Made by a program: the position numbers and the translations under genes | Assembly (NCBI GenBank): GCA_021325175.1 | Contig: JAJPHS010000027.1 | Location: forward strand, 1 to 50,221 | Length of the DNA: 50,221 nt | DNA from: Terriglobia bacterium | GTDB lineage: Bacteria > Acidobacteriota > Terriglobia > Bryobacterales > Bryobacteraceae | Reading direction: 5' to 3' | In this document: positions 7,164-16,594 of the stretch, piece by piece | Layout: the number at the start of each line of letters is the position of its first letter | How positions within the stretch are numbered: position 1 is the first letter of the stretch | The notes under the pieces: model-generated | Told to the model about the DNA's origin: nothing | Seen by the model: only the letters and a program-made list of their open reading frames with translations | The model's database searches: none

Positions 7164-8672
7164 CTAAGGCGAGGGAAGCAGCCGCACTTTCAGTCCCGCG
7201 GATACGGCTTGCGCGGCGAAATCGACCAGGCCCTCGCTGATCAGGAAATTCGGCCGGTTGCACTGCACGCGAATTCTGCCGCCGCCTGCCGTTTCCAGAT
7301 AAAAAACCGCCTGCGATTGAAAATACGATTCGTCGCTTCCCGACGCGCCGGGGCGGCGCGCCAGGCGAATCTCCGGATCGGCGACGGCCAGCTCCCCGGA
7401 CGGCGGCGGCTTATCCGCGGAAATGCCGCACACCTCGGCGTCCATTCCGACCTGGGCGCTCCCGGTGCGGGATACAAGCTGCGGCGCCGAGTTCTTGCCG
7501 GTCCAGGTTTTTTCGACCAGCAGCGGCCGCGAGGCCAGATTTCTCAAAACATTTTCGGTTTCGCGCGTGGGCTGGAATTTCAGCTCGCTGAAACGGCGCC
7601 GCAGGGCGTCGACAAGCACGGGATCCCGGCTGAGCGAGAGAACTTCGTTCCAACTGGCGGGCCGGCGCCCCACAAACGTACCGTCTTCCCTCTGGCACGG
7701 CGTTTCCGGACAATATCCGGCGCGCGCATAAACCATGACGCCAGGCCGGTTCACGGTAACCCGCAGGTTACGCCACATCCGCGTATTCGTAATATCGGTG
7801 GCGGCGAAGGTGAGCTGGTAGTGCGTGCGGATATCGCGCGCGATTTCGGCGTAAACGCGCTGGAGCTGGCCGGCTCCGGCGTGCAGCAGCTTGCCCCCGG
7901 ATTGCGCGGTAATCTTCGACAGCGTCGAAAAATCGCTGTCGGGCGAACCGGACTCGAAAGCGATCGAATACACCGTGATATCGCGGCCCAGCATCGTGGA
8001 TGCAATCTCCGACCACGGATGCGCCGACGAATTTTCTCCGGCATCGGTGAACAGCACCAGAAATTTCGATCGCGAGGTTTCGTCCTTGGGCGCGGCGGGC
8101 GCCGCCGATGGGCTGCTCACGAAAGGACCGCTTTCGCCCTCCCCGCCCGATAACGCCGGCCGGCGGGGCCGCGCGACGGGACGGCTGTCGAAGGCATTTT
8201 CGATCGTCGCCATCACGGAATCGACCAGCGCGGTAGTGCCTCCCGGCCGAAGGCGGCGCACAGCTTCTTTAAATTCGGCGGTGTTTGAAGTGCGATCCAC
8301 CAGCACGGTCGCGCTGGTGCTGAATGGGATCAGGGTCAGCAGAACATCGCCGGGTTCGTGATTGTAATCCTCGGTCACCAGATCGGCGAAATTTTCGAGC
8401 GCCGCTTCAAGCGGCCCGAAAACCGACGCCATGCTGCCGCTGACGTCCACCAGGACCACCACTTGAGCGTGCGCCACGTCGCCGCGAAAACTGCGAATCG
8501 GCCGCACGATCCCCTCATCCTCGACGCGAACTTCGCTGGCGGTGATCCCCGGGATGGGCTGATTGCCGCGATCCACGGCGCGAAACAGCACCGATACCTC
8601 GCGCACGTTCGATTTGAAAACGGCGTCTTGCGCGTAAAGAAGAATCGGAAACAGGAAAATTGCGCGAAGCAT
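7164..8672 (-). CDS. Secreted VWFA-related protein (acidobacterial type)
   Basis: 502 residues. A short signal peptide (residues 1-15, ending YAQ|D) is followed by an N-terminal beta domain (SEVRVEDEGIVRPIRSF, the usual opening of the TIGR03436-type family). The von Willebrand A domain begins at about residue 70. Its metal site DVSGS (76-80) is canonical, with a matching Thr in GGTTALVDS and Asp in LFTDAGEN. The remaining 200 residues contain no motif I can name. It is the last gene of a three-gene operon, 3 bases after the preceding stop. VWFA domains with an intact metal site bind protein partners, which suggests an adhesive or complex-assembly role outside the membrane. Confidence 0.85.
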   Translation of the reverse strand: MLRAIFLFPILLYAQDAVFKSNVREVSVLFRAVDRGNQPIPGITASEVRVEDEGIVRPIRSFRGDVAHAQVVVLVDVSGSMASVFGPLEAALENFADLVTEDYNHEPGDVLLTLIPFSTSATVLVDRTSNTAEFKEAVRRLRPGGTTALVDSVMATIENAFDSRPVARPRRPALSGGEGESGPFVSSPSAAPAAPKDETSRSKFLVLFTDAGENSSAHPWSEIASTMLGRDITVYSIAFESGSPDSDFSTLSKITAQSGGKLLHAGAGQLQRVYAEIARDIRTHYQLTFAATDITNTRMWRNLRVTVNRPGVMVYARAGYCPETPCQREDGTFVGRRPASWNEVLSLSRDPVLVDALRRRFSELKFQPTRETENVLRNLASRPLLVEKTWTGKNSAPQLVSRTGSAQVGMDAEVCGISADKPPPSGELAVADPEIRLARRPGASGSDESYFQSQAVFYLETAGGGRIRVQCNRPNFLISEGLVDFAAQAVSAGLKVRLLPSP

Positions 8673-8675
8673 CGT

Positions 8676-9509
8676 TCACGTCCGGTCGGCCTTTTTCTGA
8701 TCGAGATAGTCGTTCACTTCGATGACATCGTCGATATTCACTTCGAGGATTTCAGCGCGAATTGCGGTGAAAAGATCATCCTTCACTTCCGAATACGGGC
8801 CGCCGACGTTCGCATACCAGCGGCGCAAGGCGTCCCGGGCGGTTCCGAACGCCTCCGCCCGGCTGCCTTCGTAGAAGCGGACGATGACCGAATTTTCCCC
8901 GACCGCTTCCACCTGGCCGATCTGCCCGGCCTCAACGACGCGCGATTTTTTTAACGCGACGAGTTTTTCATTCTGGCCGGCGTCATCGACCCGGCCGACG
9001 TAATATCCGCGGATTTTTCGCCGCGCCAGGACCCAGGCGGTGCGATTCAGCTCACGCGTGGGATCGATCGGCGGAGCGGCGCCGGCGCGCTTGTGTTCCG
9101 GCGCGGCGATCGCGCTCCACAGGTTGCGATTCGATTCGCCGCGCGGGTCTGTTCCGCGTCCGGCGGCGGGACGAATTTCCCGAATGGAAGTCGAATCGGC
9201 GTCGAAGACGAATTCATAGCTTTTATCGCGCCGGACGAACCCGCCGCAGGTCTCGATGCGCCGCGGGCGCAGCTTGATTCTCTCCAGGTGAAAGCGATAG
9301 GGAGTGCCGGCGGGTTTGATCTCCGTCGAGCCGGCCCATAGCGCGGCGCAGCGATTGGAGCCCGGCTGCGATTCGGTACTGATGATCGTCTGGCGGTCGC
9401 TGTTGCTTTCATAGCGGACCATGCCGGGTTCCAATTCCTGGCGCGCTCCGCAGGTGCAGCCGGCCGAGGCCAGTCCGGTAATCGCGCACGCGAGCAGGAT
9501 GATTTTCAT
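8676..9509 (-). CDS. Secreted protein of unknown function, shorter paralogue of the upstream gene
   Basis: 277 residues with a signal sequence (MKIILLACAITGLASAGC). The Cys could be lipidated, although position -3 is Ser rather than Leu/Ile/Val, so the lipobox is weak. It then has CTC, and later single Cys residues in NRCAALW and IETCGG. It resembles the upstream 437-residue product in several places: KSYEFVFDADS versus KSYDFFADDGN, LNRTAWVLARRKI versus LKETAYVIVRKRV, and IEVNDYLDQ versus VEINHFLDR. The start overlaps the upstream stop by 4 bp (ATGA). No known family is recognised. The operon with a VWFA protein suggests the three form an extracytoplasmic assembly. Confidence 0.65.
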   Translation of the reverse strand: MKIILLACAITGLASAGCTCGARQELEPGMVRYESNSDRQTIISTESQPGSNRCAALWAGSTEIKPAGTPYRFHLERIKLRPRRIETCGGFVRRDKSYEFVFDADSTSIREIRPAAGRGTDPRGESNRNLWSAIAAPEHKRAGAAPPIDPTRELNRTAWVLARRKIRGYYVGRVDDAGQNEKLVALKKSRVVEAGQIGQVEAVGENSVIVRFYEGSRAEAFGTARDALRRWYANVGGPYSEVKDDLFTAIRAEILEVNIDDVIEVNDYLDQKKADRT

Positions 9510-10819
9510 GGCTCGATTTTAAATTTTCCGGAGAGAATTCGCCGCGCGCGATCGACCAGCGAAACGTCGATGGCCTCGAACGGAAACCGGCATACCACGC
9601 GAGCCTGATTCGCGGCCGAACGCAGCGACATTTGCAGATCGACTGCATAGTAATCCGGCGCGGCCGGCGTCGCGCGCGGCCGAAAAATCTTCACCGCGGC
9701 ATCGGTCACATTCAGGCGTTCGCCAGCGGCGTTGGTTTCGATGAAGCACTGGCGGCGAAGCAGATTGGCGCGCGGCGCTTCGCCGGACTCGTCAAGAATC
9801 ACCAGCCCGTTTTGCCGTACTTTGGGAACCAGCGCAAGCCGCGCCAGTTCGGCTTGAATGCGCGCCAGCGACCCCGAAGCGCGCGCCTCGGCGATATTTT
9901 CCTCAAGCGGCAGCTTCCGCGGGGCGAAGATCGCGGGCAGGTCCATCGTGCCCGGATCGGGGGCGCGGCGTGAATCGGCAAAGCGCGTGGTTTCGATGTG
10001 ATAACGGTCGAGAAAATGATTAATCTCGACCAGTTGACTGGACGCAAGGATCACGCGATTCGAAGCAGGACTTGTGCGGCGAAGCGAGGCGGCCAGCGTT
10101 CGCCAGAAGGGCGCGGGCGCCGAATCCGGAAACAGATCGACGGCCCACAGCGGTTCCGAACGGTTGCCGGCGCGCTTCTCGATCCGCCCGAGTAAGCCGG
10201 CGCCGACGCTCACTTCTCCCGCCGCCGTCCCGCGATCGCTATAGACGCTCGCCTTCACGCGCTTGCGCACGATCACGTATGCCGTTTCCTTCAGATCCTC
10301 CTGATCGAAGCCGGCCGCCGCGGGATTCAACGGGCGCGAGCGCGAATCGAATAACAGAAGGTCCTTGCCGGTCAGGTCCGGCGAGAGATCTTCCGGCGGA
10401 TCGGCTGGCGCGGGCGCGGTGTCCACCGGCGTCGCCCCGTCGAGCGTCACCGCGTTGCCGTCGTCGGCGAAAAAATCGTACGACTTAGCGGATTGAATAA
10501 AGCGAATCTGCGTCCGGCAAATATCACGAATCACGCCGCGCTTGCGATTTTCGCGTTTGAGATAGACACGGCCGTCGGGAGAGCGATGCAGCTCCACGGT
10601 TTGGCCCAACGCCTGGATCGCGGAGCATCGGGGAAGCATCGCCGAGGCGGGCAGCTCCGGTTCAAATCCGGCGACGATCACGCGGGTGCTGTTTTGGCCG
10701 AACATCGCGGCGCCCAACGAAAAAATACGGCCATCCGGACACGCGCAGCGGTCCTGGGCAAGTGCGGGCGCGCACGCCAGCACCGCGATCCCCCAGCGTA
10801 GGGCCGCCACTGGCATCAT
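9506..10819 (-). CDS. Secreted Cys-containing protein of unknown function, longer paralogue
   Basis: 437 residues with two adjacent ATGs at the start. The signal peptide is about residues 1-21, ending ALA|QDRCACPDG. Paired cysteines (RCAC, then PRCS and RDICRT) recall those of the 277-residue downstream product, suggesting disulfides. The middle (about 135-285) aligns by eye with the paralogue. The C-terminal 150 residues are unique and add further cysteines (RRQCFIE, RVVCRF). Function unknown. It is the first gene of the operon that continues through the paralogue to the VWFA protein, and it is divergent from the lipoprotein at 10915. Confidence 0.65.
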   Translation of the reverse strand: MMPVAALRWGIAVLACAPALAQDRCACPDGRIFSLGAAMFGQNSTRVIVAGFEPELPASAMLPRCSAIQALGQTVELHRSPDGRVYLKRENRKRGVIRDICRTQIRFIQSAKSYDFFADDGNAVTLDGATPVDTAPAPADPPEDLSPDLTGKDLLLFDSRSRPLNPAAAGFDQEDLKETAYVIVRKRVKASVYSDRGTAAGEVSVGAGLLGRIEKRAGNRSEPLWAVDLFPDSAPAPFWRTLAASLRRTSPASNRVILASSQLVEINHFLDRYHIETTRFADSRRAPDPGTMDLPAIFAPRKLPLEENIAEARASGSLARIQAELARLALVPKVRQNGLVILDESGEAPRANLLRRQCFIETNAAGERLNVTDAAVKIFRPRATPAAPDYYAVDLQMSLRSAANQARVVCRFPFEAIDVSLVDRARRILSGKFKIEP

Positions 10820-10825
10820 ATAGAG

Positions 10826-10915
10826 TTTTAGACTGCGGGCCGGCCCCTGCGTTTCGGCTACATCGGCGTGAACTCCTGGAACACCGGCCCCGCACCAGGG
10901 CGTCTAAAATTTTAG
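10826..10915. promoter_or_regulatory. Divergent promoter region with inverted TTTTAGAC/GTCTAAAA arms
   Basis: TTTTAGAC at 10826-10833 is mirrored by GTCTAAAA at 10902-10909. The right arm is part of a perfect 12-bp palindrome CTAAAATTTTAG (10904-10915) that touches the GTG of the rightward gene. On each side the arm lies 5-6 bases from a start codon. It may hold both -10 elements or an operator. No -35 consensus is evident. Confidence 0.35.
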
Positions 10916-11700
10916 TGCACTGGCCGACCGTCGTCATCGCAGTGCTGTGCGCCGGCTGCGCCACCCCCATCGCCGGTCAAGGCGATCCAGTTCCCGATCG
11001 CCGCCCCGAACAGGTCAAGCCTCCGCGTCAACCGGTGGACACGCATCCCCGTCTGGCGCTGGGCTTGGGCGTGACCGTTTTGCCATGGGTCCGCTACGAT
11101 TATCAGACGGCGGTTACCCTGAACGGCGGCCGCCAGCTCGCCTACTCCGGCGCCGGCGCGGCCCCGGGATTGATGGTTTTCGCCAGTCCCGCTATCGTAT
11201 TGCCGGGTTCGCTGCGGCGCGTCAGCGTGGGCGCCGATCTGTCCGCCGGCGGATTATATACATTGAGCAACGCGGTGATTCCGGCGGGAACCGCGGCGCC
11301 GTTCTCCACTTCGAACCTGCAACAGGCGATCAAAGCCGAGCACTCCTTCGGGCAGGGTTGGCATCCCTTGGTTTCTCCCTATATTGAGCACGATATTGCG
11401 TCCATCCGCGACAATAAACTGCGGCTCGGCTATCAGTTTCTCACGCAATCGGGCGAGTACGCCGGCGCATTTCCGCCCAATCCGGTGGGCCTCGCCAGCG
11501 CCGGTTATGACGTGAGAATGACGTATCGCGCGCATCTGATCCGCTTTTCCTGGACCAACTACCTATACGCCGGCGATTACGGCCGCGGCGGCGGCCCTCC
11601 GGAACACCGCACCGGTCTTCTGCGGCGTATAGGCGTCTGCGCTGGAACGCACCGCACCATCGAGATCTTTTTCGCAATCGGCCCCATCTGGGATCTCTAA
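10915..11700 (+). CDS. Predicted outer-membrane lipoprotein of unknown function
   Basis: 261 residues from the GTG at 10915. This start is chosen because it puts a clean lipoprotein signal at the N-terminus: VHWPTVVIAVLCAGC, with lipobox LCAGC. The frame continues upstream, so the start is not certain, and no ribosome site is clear. After a Pro/Arg-rich linker, the rest alternates short hydrophobic and aromatic strands with Gly/Ala turns (for example LALGLGVTVLPWVRYDY and LRLGYQFLTQSGEYAGAF). This looks like a small beta-barrel or porin-like fold. No family is recognised. It converges with the matrixin gene, 67 bases away. Confidence 0.55.
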   Translation: MHWPTVVIAVLCAGCATPIAGQGDPVPDRRPEQVKPPRQPVDTHPRLALGLGVTVLPWVRYDYQTAVTLNGGRQLAYSGAGAAPGLMVFASPAIVLPGSLRRVSVGADLSAGGLYTLSNAVIPAGTAAPFSTSNLQQAIKAEHSFGQGWHPLVSPYIEHDIASIRDNKLRLGYQFLTQSGEYAGAFPPNPVGLASAGYDVRMTYRAHLIRFSWTNYLYAGDYGRGGGPPEHRTGLLRRIGVCAGTHRTIEIFFAIGPIWDL

Positions 11701-11767
11701 AAAGATACTGAATGCTGAAAAAGCCAGTAAATCACCCCAGGTGAGCGAGGATTCGAAATATCTGGCG

Positions 11768-14338
11768 CTACTGTATGCCGATGGTGAATGGCTGGGAAAT
11801 TCGCGTGCCGACCTGCACCGTCACCTGCGTGTTTCCCACCGCGAGCGTCGTCGGGACGGCCACCTGCAACTGCGCCGCGATCGCGTTCAATGCGGTGACC
11901 TGCGCCGGATTCTGGCTTATGCCGCCAATGGTCACGGTGATGTCGGAAGGCGCGGGCAAAATCCCGAAAGGATCGGCCAGACCGTCCACCGTCAGCAGAA
12001 TGATCTGACCCCGGCTCACGCTAAGGGCCGCGTTCGTTTCCGCTCCCGAGCCGCTGCTCACCGCGGCGATCACCGGCGCGGCTTCATCCACCTGCATCGC
12101 CACTGGCGGCGGACCCGATCCGCCCGGCGAGGTAAGCTGAACTACCTGCGGGCCGATTACCAGACCGCTCGGCACAATCGCAAGAATCTGGCTGCCGTTG
12201 TAAGTGAACTGCGCCGTCTGGCCGCCGATGGTCAGCATCCATCCGGCCAGGTTCCCCGGCAGCCCGGACGTGTTGATCAGCGCCACGCCGCCCACTGGGA
12301 CGCCCGCCAAATTCGTCGCCTGATTGAGAATCGGCGTCCGCAGGCTCATCGGTGTTCCCGTTCCCGGCGTCACCTGCAATCCGGCCGTTAAGGACTCAAG
12401 CTGCAAGCCGCTCGCGATGCTCACGGTGGTCGATTCGGCCGGCGCCGCCGCCCCCGTTGAAACGTTCAGCATCATTCGCTGCGGGCTTACCACCCACAGC
12501 TGTTTCACAATCACGTCGCTTGTTCCGAATCCCGCGGCAATCTGTCCATTCACGAAATTCGTCGAAAATCCGGTCACCGTCAGCACCTGATCGGTCCCCG
12601 AGGTAAGTCCCGACGGATTAATGTGGATCGCCGGAAACGAGGGTCCGCCGTAGGTAAACTGCGGCGGCGGATTTGATCCCAGCGTCTGCTGCGACGTCTG
12701 CCCGTCCGGATTCAGCGCCTCCACCGTCGCACTGTATCCATTCACGGCCGGGGGAGCCGCAACCGTCAGGGACCCGTTGATCGAGCTGATCAGCGTGGCG
12801 GGCGCGCCGTCGAAAACGATCCGCGAGCTCGCGCTCAGGTTCGATCCGGCGATGGTCACCGTCGCATTGCCGTTCCCATCCGTGCTGCCCGAAACGGAGG
12901 TGATCGTCACCGGCCCCGAAGGCGTCACGGTAAACGCGGCCGGCAGGACGTACAAATCGCCGTTGACTGTCACCGCCAGCGCCACCGGCGTCGGCGAGGT
13001 CACCGATCCCAGCCACACGTCGTTGTACAAATAGGGGTAGCCGTTGGGTAGCGCCGCCAGACTGTTCGGGACCACCTGCGCCGCTCCTCCGATGGCGCTG
13101 ATGTTCAGCCCCGGCGCAAGTTGCATGTATCCGCTCGCCGTGGTCGTGCTCCAGGCGTAGAACTCCAGCGCGGCCGAGGTTCCCTGCACCAGCGGCGGCG
13201 CCTGTACCGGCACTCCAGGATTTCCTCCGATGTAGGAGAAAACCACCAGATCGTAGACTGATGGCCCGTTCGTCGCCACAACATTGAAATTAATCCCTGT
13301 GGCGGTGTTCGCCGCGGTGACCGTCACCTGCTGCGCCTGCGTCCAGTCGGTCGTGCCGCCATAGAACTGGCCCGCGAATCCGGTGTTGGCGGCATACACA
13401 TTTCCTGAAAGATCGGCCGGAGGCTTTACGTTATCGGGGTACGCTTCACCAGAAAGCGCCGGCGGAAGCGGCTGCGTGTAGACGTAATATTGTCCCGGCG
13501 GAACACCTGCGATCCAGTACGTGCCGTCCGGATTTGTCAATGTGCTCACCGCCGCGCCGCTGGTTGAAAGCGCGACCACCGTCGCCAGGTTCACGCCGTT
13601 GCCGCCCACCGATACCGTTCCGGTGATGCTGCCGGTCGCCGCCGCGAATCCATTCGCCGGATAAAGCAGCGAAATGCCCGCAACATCATCGGCGGCGAGC
13701 GGCTTCGCCTTGGTCACAGCACGCGTCAGGCTTGTGGTCATCAGGCTTGACGTTTTTGTGTGCTGCAATCCGAGCGCGTGGCCGAATTCATGGGCCACCG
13801 TCAGAAAAAATGCGTCGCTCCAGCTCGGCTCCTGATACGGATTCGTCAGATCGCTGCGAATCTGGATGGTCGAGTTCATGATGGGCACGAACGTCGCGCC
13901 CGAGGCGATCAGCGGCGCCGCGTTCTGGATCGTCGTCACCTGCGTCTGCGCGATTAGCCCCGGGGGCATATCGTTGGTGAACACTACGTCGATCTGCGGC
14001 GTCGCCCCGCTCGAGCTCATCGAGGATAATCCGCCGAAGGCCAATCGAATTCCCGACGTGCTCACCGAGTTCCAAACATTGGCCGCCGCGCGGATCTGGC
14101 TGATCACCGCCGGGAACGAATCTCCCGGCATCAGCTTCGCCGGACCCTGGCTCGAAATCAGGTACGTCACCGTGTTGTTCGGCAGCCCATAAGAATCGGC
14201 GGGATTCAAATCGAAGCGCGCCGGAATCGGCGTCCACACTCCGCCTGCATTGTTCAAAAGCGTGTAATAGTAATAGCCCGATGAAAACGGAGCAAGCGCC
14301 GCAAGTAAAGCTGCAACCGCCAGCGCGCGCGTCCGCAT
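11768..14338 (-). CDS. Secreted matrixin-like zinc metalloprotease with Ig-like repeat tail
   Basis: 856 residues. The signal peptide is about 1-20. The protease domain spans about 40-235 with the full metzincin motif HEFGHALGLQH (183-193) and a Met-turn candidate at Met200 (SSLM). A carboxypeptidase-regulatory-like domain follows at about 240-300 (SITGTVSVGGNGVNLATVVAL). Several IPT/TIG-type Ig-like units then run to the end (for example VTITSVSGSTDGNGNATVTIAGSNLS). The final 90 residues resemble the Solibacter C-terminal domain (QLQVAVP...GNTQVTVQVG). Matrixins cleave extracellular proteins; the tail probably binds surface or substrate. It overlaps the upstream gene by one base (TAATG). No zymogen cysteine switch was seen. 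Confidence 0.88.
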   Translation of the reverse strand: MRTRALAVAALLAALAPFSSGYYYYTLLNNAGGVWTPIPARFDLNPADSYGLPNNTVTYLISSQGPAKLMPGDSFPAVISQIRAAANVWNSVSTSGIRLAFGGLSSMSSSGATPQIDVVFTNDMPPGLIAQTQVTTIQNAAPLIASGATFVPIMNSTIQIRSDLTNPYQEPSWSDAFFLTVAHEFGHALGLQHTKTSSLMTTSLTRAVTKAKPLAADDVAGISLLYPANGFAAATGSITGTVSVGGNGVNLATVVALSTSGAAVSTLTNPDGTYWIAGVPPGQYYVYTQPLPPALSGEAYPDNVKPPADLSGNVYAANTGFAGQFYGGTTDWTQAQQVTVTAANTATGINFNVVATNGPSVYDLVVFSYIGGNPGVPVQAPPLVQGTSAALEFYAWSTTTASGYMQLAPGLNISAIGGAAQVVPNSLAALPNGYPYLYNDVWLGSVTSPTPVALAVTVNGDLYVLPAAFTVTPSGPVTITSVSGSTDGNGNATVTIAGSNLSASSRIVFDGAPATLISSINGSLTVAAPPAVNGYSATVEALNPDGQTSQQTLGSNPPPQFTYGGPSFPAIHINPSGLTSGTDQVLTVTGFSTNFVNGQIAAGFGTSDVIVKQLWVVSPQRMMLNVSTGAAAPAESTTVSIASGLQLESLTAGLQVTPGTGTPMSLRTPILNQATNLAGVPVGGVALINTSGLPGNLAGWMLTIGGQTAQFTYNGSQILAIVPSGLVIGPQVVQLTSPGGSGPPPVAMQVDEAAPVIAAVSSGSGAETNAALSVSRGQIILLTVDGLADPFGILPAPSDITVTIGGISQNPAQVTALNAIAAQLQVAVPTTLAVGNTQVTVQVGTRISQPFTIGIQ

Positions 14339-14865
14339 TACTTCGCCCCCATCGCTTTCCGGATCTCGTCTTTTAAGGCCGCAAGCGTGATCGTCACTGC
14401 CGCTGGAGTTTGCGCCTGGCCCAATTGATTCACCACGTTCACGCCGCTGAGCGCCGCCCGCACCAGCACCGGATTCCCCGAGGAATCCTCGGCCACTTTA
14501 AACAATCCCTGCGACAGGCCGATCACCTGCATCAGGGCCGAACTGCCGCTCCACAGAAAGATCACGTATTCGCTGCCGGAAGCCAGCACCGGCGCCCCCG
14601 CGACCTCCTGCCGAATCATGGCCGTGCTTCCGCCAGGAACCGCGACTTCACTCGCCGCCGCGCCCTTCAGTGTCTCGATAGTTTGAAGCTGGTAGAACGT
14701 ATAGACGTTCCGCCCTCGCATGGCGGCCGAGGACGAGGTTACCTTCACATGCACGATCGCCGTCGATTGCCGGATCATCTGATCGAGCGTAAGCTGCTCC
14801 AGCGTCGTGGCGCCTAAACCGGCCGCGGCGAGTATTAGAAGCGCGCTGGCAAGAATCAATCGCAT
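14338..14865 (-). CDS. Small secreted protein coupled to the metalloprotease
   Basis: 175 residues from the ATG at 14865, which places a signal peptide (MRLILASALLILAAAGLGA) at the N-terminus; an upstream ATG at 14889 is less likely. The mature part begins TTLEQLTLDQMIRQSTAIVHVKVTS and is predicted to be a beta-rich single domain ending in a charged helix. The sequence, with its STAIVHVKV segment and a later YVIFLW strand, resembles small secreted proteins often found beside secreted proteases in acidobacteria, but I cannot name the family. Its stop shares one base with the protease start, so the two are cotranslated. It could be a chaperone, inhibitor or substrate-binding partner. Confidence 0.65.
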   Translation of the reverse strand: MRLILASALLILAAAGLGATTLEQLTLDQMIRQSTAIVHVKVTSSSAAMRGRNVYTFYQLQTIETLKGAAASEVAVPGGSTAMIRQEVAGAPVLASGSEYVIFLWSGSSALMQVIGLSQGLFKVAEDSSGNPVLVRAALSGVNVVNQLGQAQTPAAVTITLAALKDEIRKAMGAK

Positions 14866-14986
14866 TTCGCTCAAGGCCATCCAAAGCACGTTCCGAACCC
14901 AAACGTAAATTGCTGATGTTACGTTACTTAGCGTACCTCTAACGCTCGGGATTGTAGACCTTGGACACGCGGTTTGGGACAGAACG

Positions 14987-16594
14987 TCACATCATCCCGG
15001 TAGCCGGCTGCAACTTGAAAATCTTAAACATCGGCCGCCCGTTTGAGTCGTAAACCGTCCTTAAAACGCGTTTCTCCAATCCCCGCGCCGCGATTTCCTT
15101 ATCAAAACGCGCTCCGACGCCGCGATTCACCTCCGCCGCGGGAACGTGCGCGAGGAACATGCCTTGCGGATCATGCAGCATAAATTCCATGTCTCGCAGT
15201 TCCTCGGGCGCGGGATGATCGCTCAGGAACGGCGGATCGGCCACAAAAAGCGGCAGCCTGCCCTGATGAAAAAGCGCCAGCGTATTCAGCATTCCCCAAT
15301 CGAGAATATAGATCCGTTCCGCTTCGAGGCGCGGCGGGTCCGGGATGGATTTAGCCAGCGCCAGCACCGCGTCATCGAACGTTCCGGCGGCTCCGTTGCG
15401 CTCGAATTCGGCGATGTACTGGTTCATGACCAGCAGATTCATCCCGACCATGACGACCGCGATCACGCCGGCGATTCGCGGCCAGGGCAGCGAGGCGAGC
15501 GCGACCGCCATGAACAACTGCGGAAAGGGCCAGACCAGCACGGTGTGATGCACCGAGCCTCCGGCGTCGCGCGAAAACAGCATCGCGGTCCATGTTACCG
15601 CGATGAAGATCAACGAAAACCACGCCGATCGCCTTCGCCACCACCAGGCGGCGCACGCCAGGCACAACAAAAAGGCGAATTCGAAACCATTCTGATACTG
15701 GCCGCCCACCGCATCCGCGATGCGCCATGCCAGGCGGCCGCGAATGGTCCCGGGGTGCTTGGCGGGTTCTTCCCAATCGCTCCGGCACAGGAAGCCGAAC
15801 AATCCGTGGCCGTTCAGGGTCTCGATCATCATCGGCATTTTGCGCATCGCCTTTTGCGGCGAGTCAAAATGAGCGTTCGATCCGAGCGTCGCGTTCGGTT
15901 TTCGGATGTTATAAATCACAAAAGGCAGCGCGCCGATCAAAAAAGCCGCCGCCGCGATCGCGATCGCGCGCGGCCGCGCCAATTTCACCAACTGGCGGTG
16001 GAAAACCGCCACGCCCGCCACGCCCAGCCCGGAGAGCGCCCACAGAAAAATCGCCTTGTTCCATAGCCCCAGTCCCAGAAAAAAGAATCCCGCGGCGAGG
16101 TAGCGCATCGAACCATTCCTAAAGAAACGGAGCAGGAAAAAACAGGCAGTCACAAGCAAAAGATGCTCTAGCGCAACGGGTCCCCAATCGTAGGTGTTGG
16201 TGAGGATAAAGCTGGGGTCGCTGGCAAGCAGGAAAGCGCCGATCAAGGCCGGGGCGCGGCCCACGCTTTCCGCCAGCAACTTATAGAAAATAAATACTGT
16301 TATCGCCCCGGCGAGAACCATGGGAAAACGAATGGTCCAGAGATTTGAGCCGAGAAAATGAAAAATCGGGAGATAAAGAAGGGTCTTTAGATTACCGACA
16401 TAACTCATCACCATCAGCGGGATAGTGTGATGGAAGACGCGGATGCAAAACTCCTTTGGCATCTGCTCGTAAAGGGGCGCGGCGAACAACGCTTCGTCGT
16501 TCTGCACCCCGGCGTAAGGGATCAGCGCCGCGCCGAGGAGGGTGAACATTGCGGCGGGAGCAAAATTCTTGACACCTGTGCTAAGATTCGTCAC
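14987..16594 (-). CDS. GT39/ArnT-like membrane glycosyltransferase
   Basis: 535 residues from a GTG at 16594; an ATG at 16549 would also keep the first helix. About ten to twelve hydrophobic helices are visible, and the first periplasmic loop holds the acidic pair in VQNDEALFAAPLYEQ. This matches the catalytic Asp/Glu of GT-C enzymes that use polyprenyl-phosphate sugars. A second acidic loop follows DPSFILTNTYDWGP. The C-terminal soluble part (about 400-535) is periplasmic. Family members transfer sugars to lipids, proteins or glycans. It stands alone here. Substrate unknown. Confidence 0.8.
   Translation of the reverse strand: MTNLSTGVKNFAPAAMFTLLGAALIPYAGVQNDEALFAAPLYEQMPKEFCIRVFHHTIPLMVMSYVGNLKTLLYLPIFHFLGSNLWTIRFPMVLAGAITVFIFYKLLAESVGRAPALIGAFLLASDPSFILTNTYDWGPVALEHLLLVTACFFLLRFFRNGSMRYLAAGFFFLGLGLWNKAIFLWALSGLGVAGVAVFHRQLVKLARPRAIAIAAAAFLIGALPFVIYNIRKPNATLGSNAHFDSPQKAMRKMPMMIETLNGHGLFGFLCRSDWEEPAKHPGTIRGRLAWRIADAVGGQYQNGFEFAFLLCLACAAWWWRRRSAWFSLIFIAVTWTAMLFSRDAGGSVHHTVLVWPFPQLFMAVALASLPWPRIAGVIAVVMVGMNLLVMNQYIAEFERNGAAGTFDDAVLALAKSIPDPPRLEAERIYILDWGMLNTLALFHQGRLPLFVADPPFLSDHPAPEELRDMEFMLHDPQGMFLAHVPAAEVNRGVGARFDKEIAARGLEKRVLRTVYDSNGRPMFKIFKLQPATGMM

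Noticed and set aside
7092-8153. 353-codon rightward frame overlapping the VWFA gene
   Set aside because: Antisense shadow; no motif, no ribosome site, and overlaps two well-supported genes.
15146-16066. 306-codon rightward frame opposite the GT39 enzyme
   Set aside because: Arg/Gln-rich antisense shadow without start signals.
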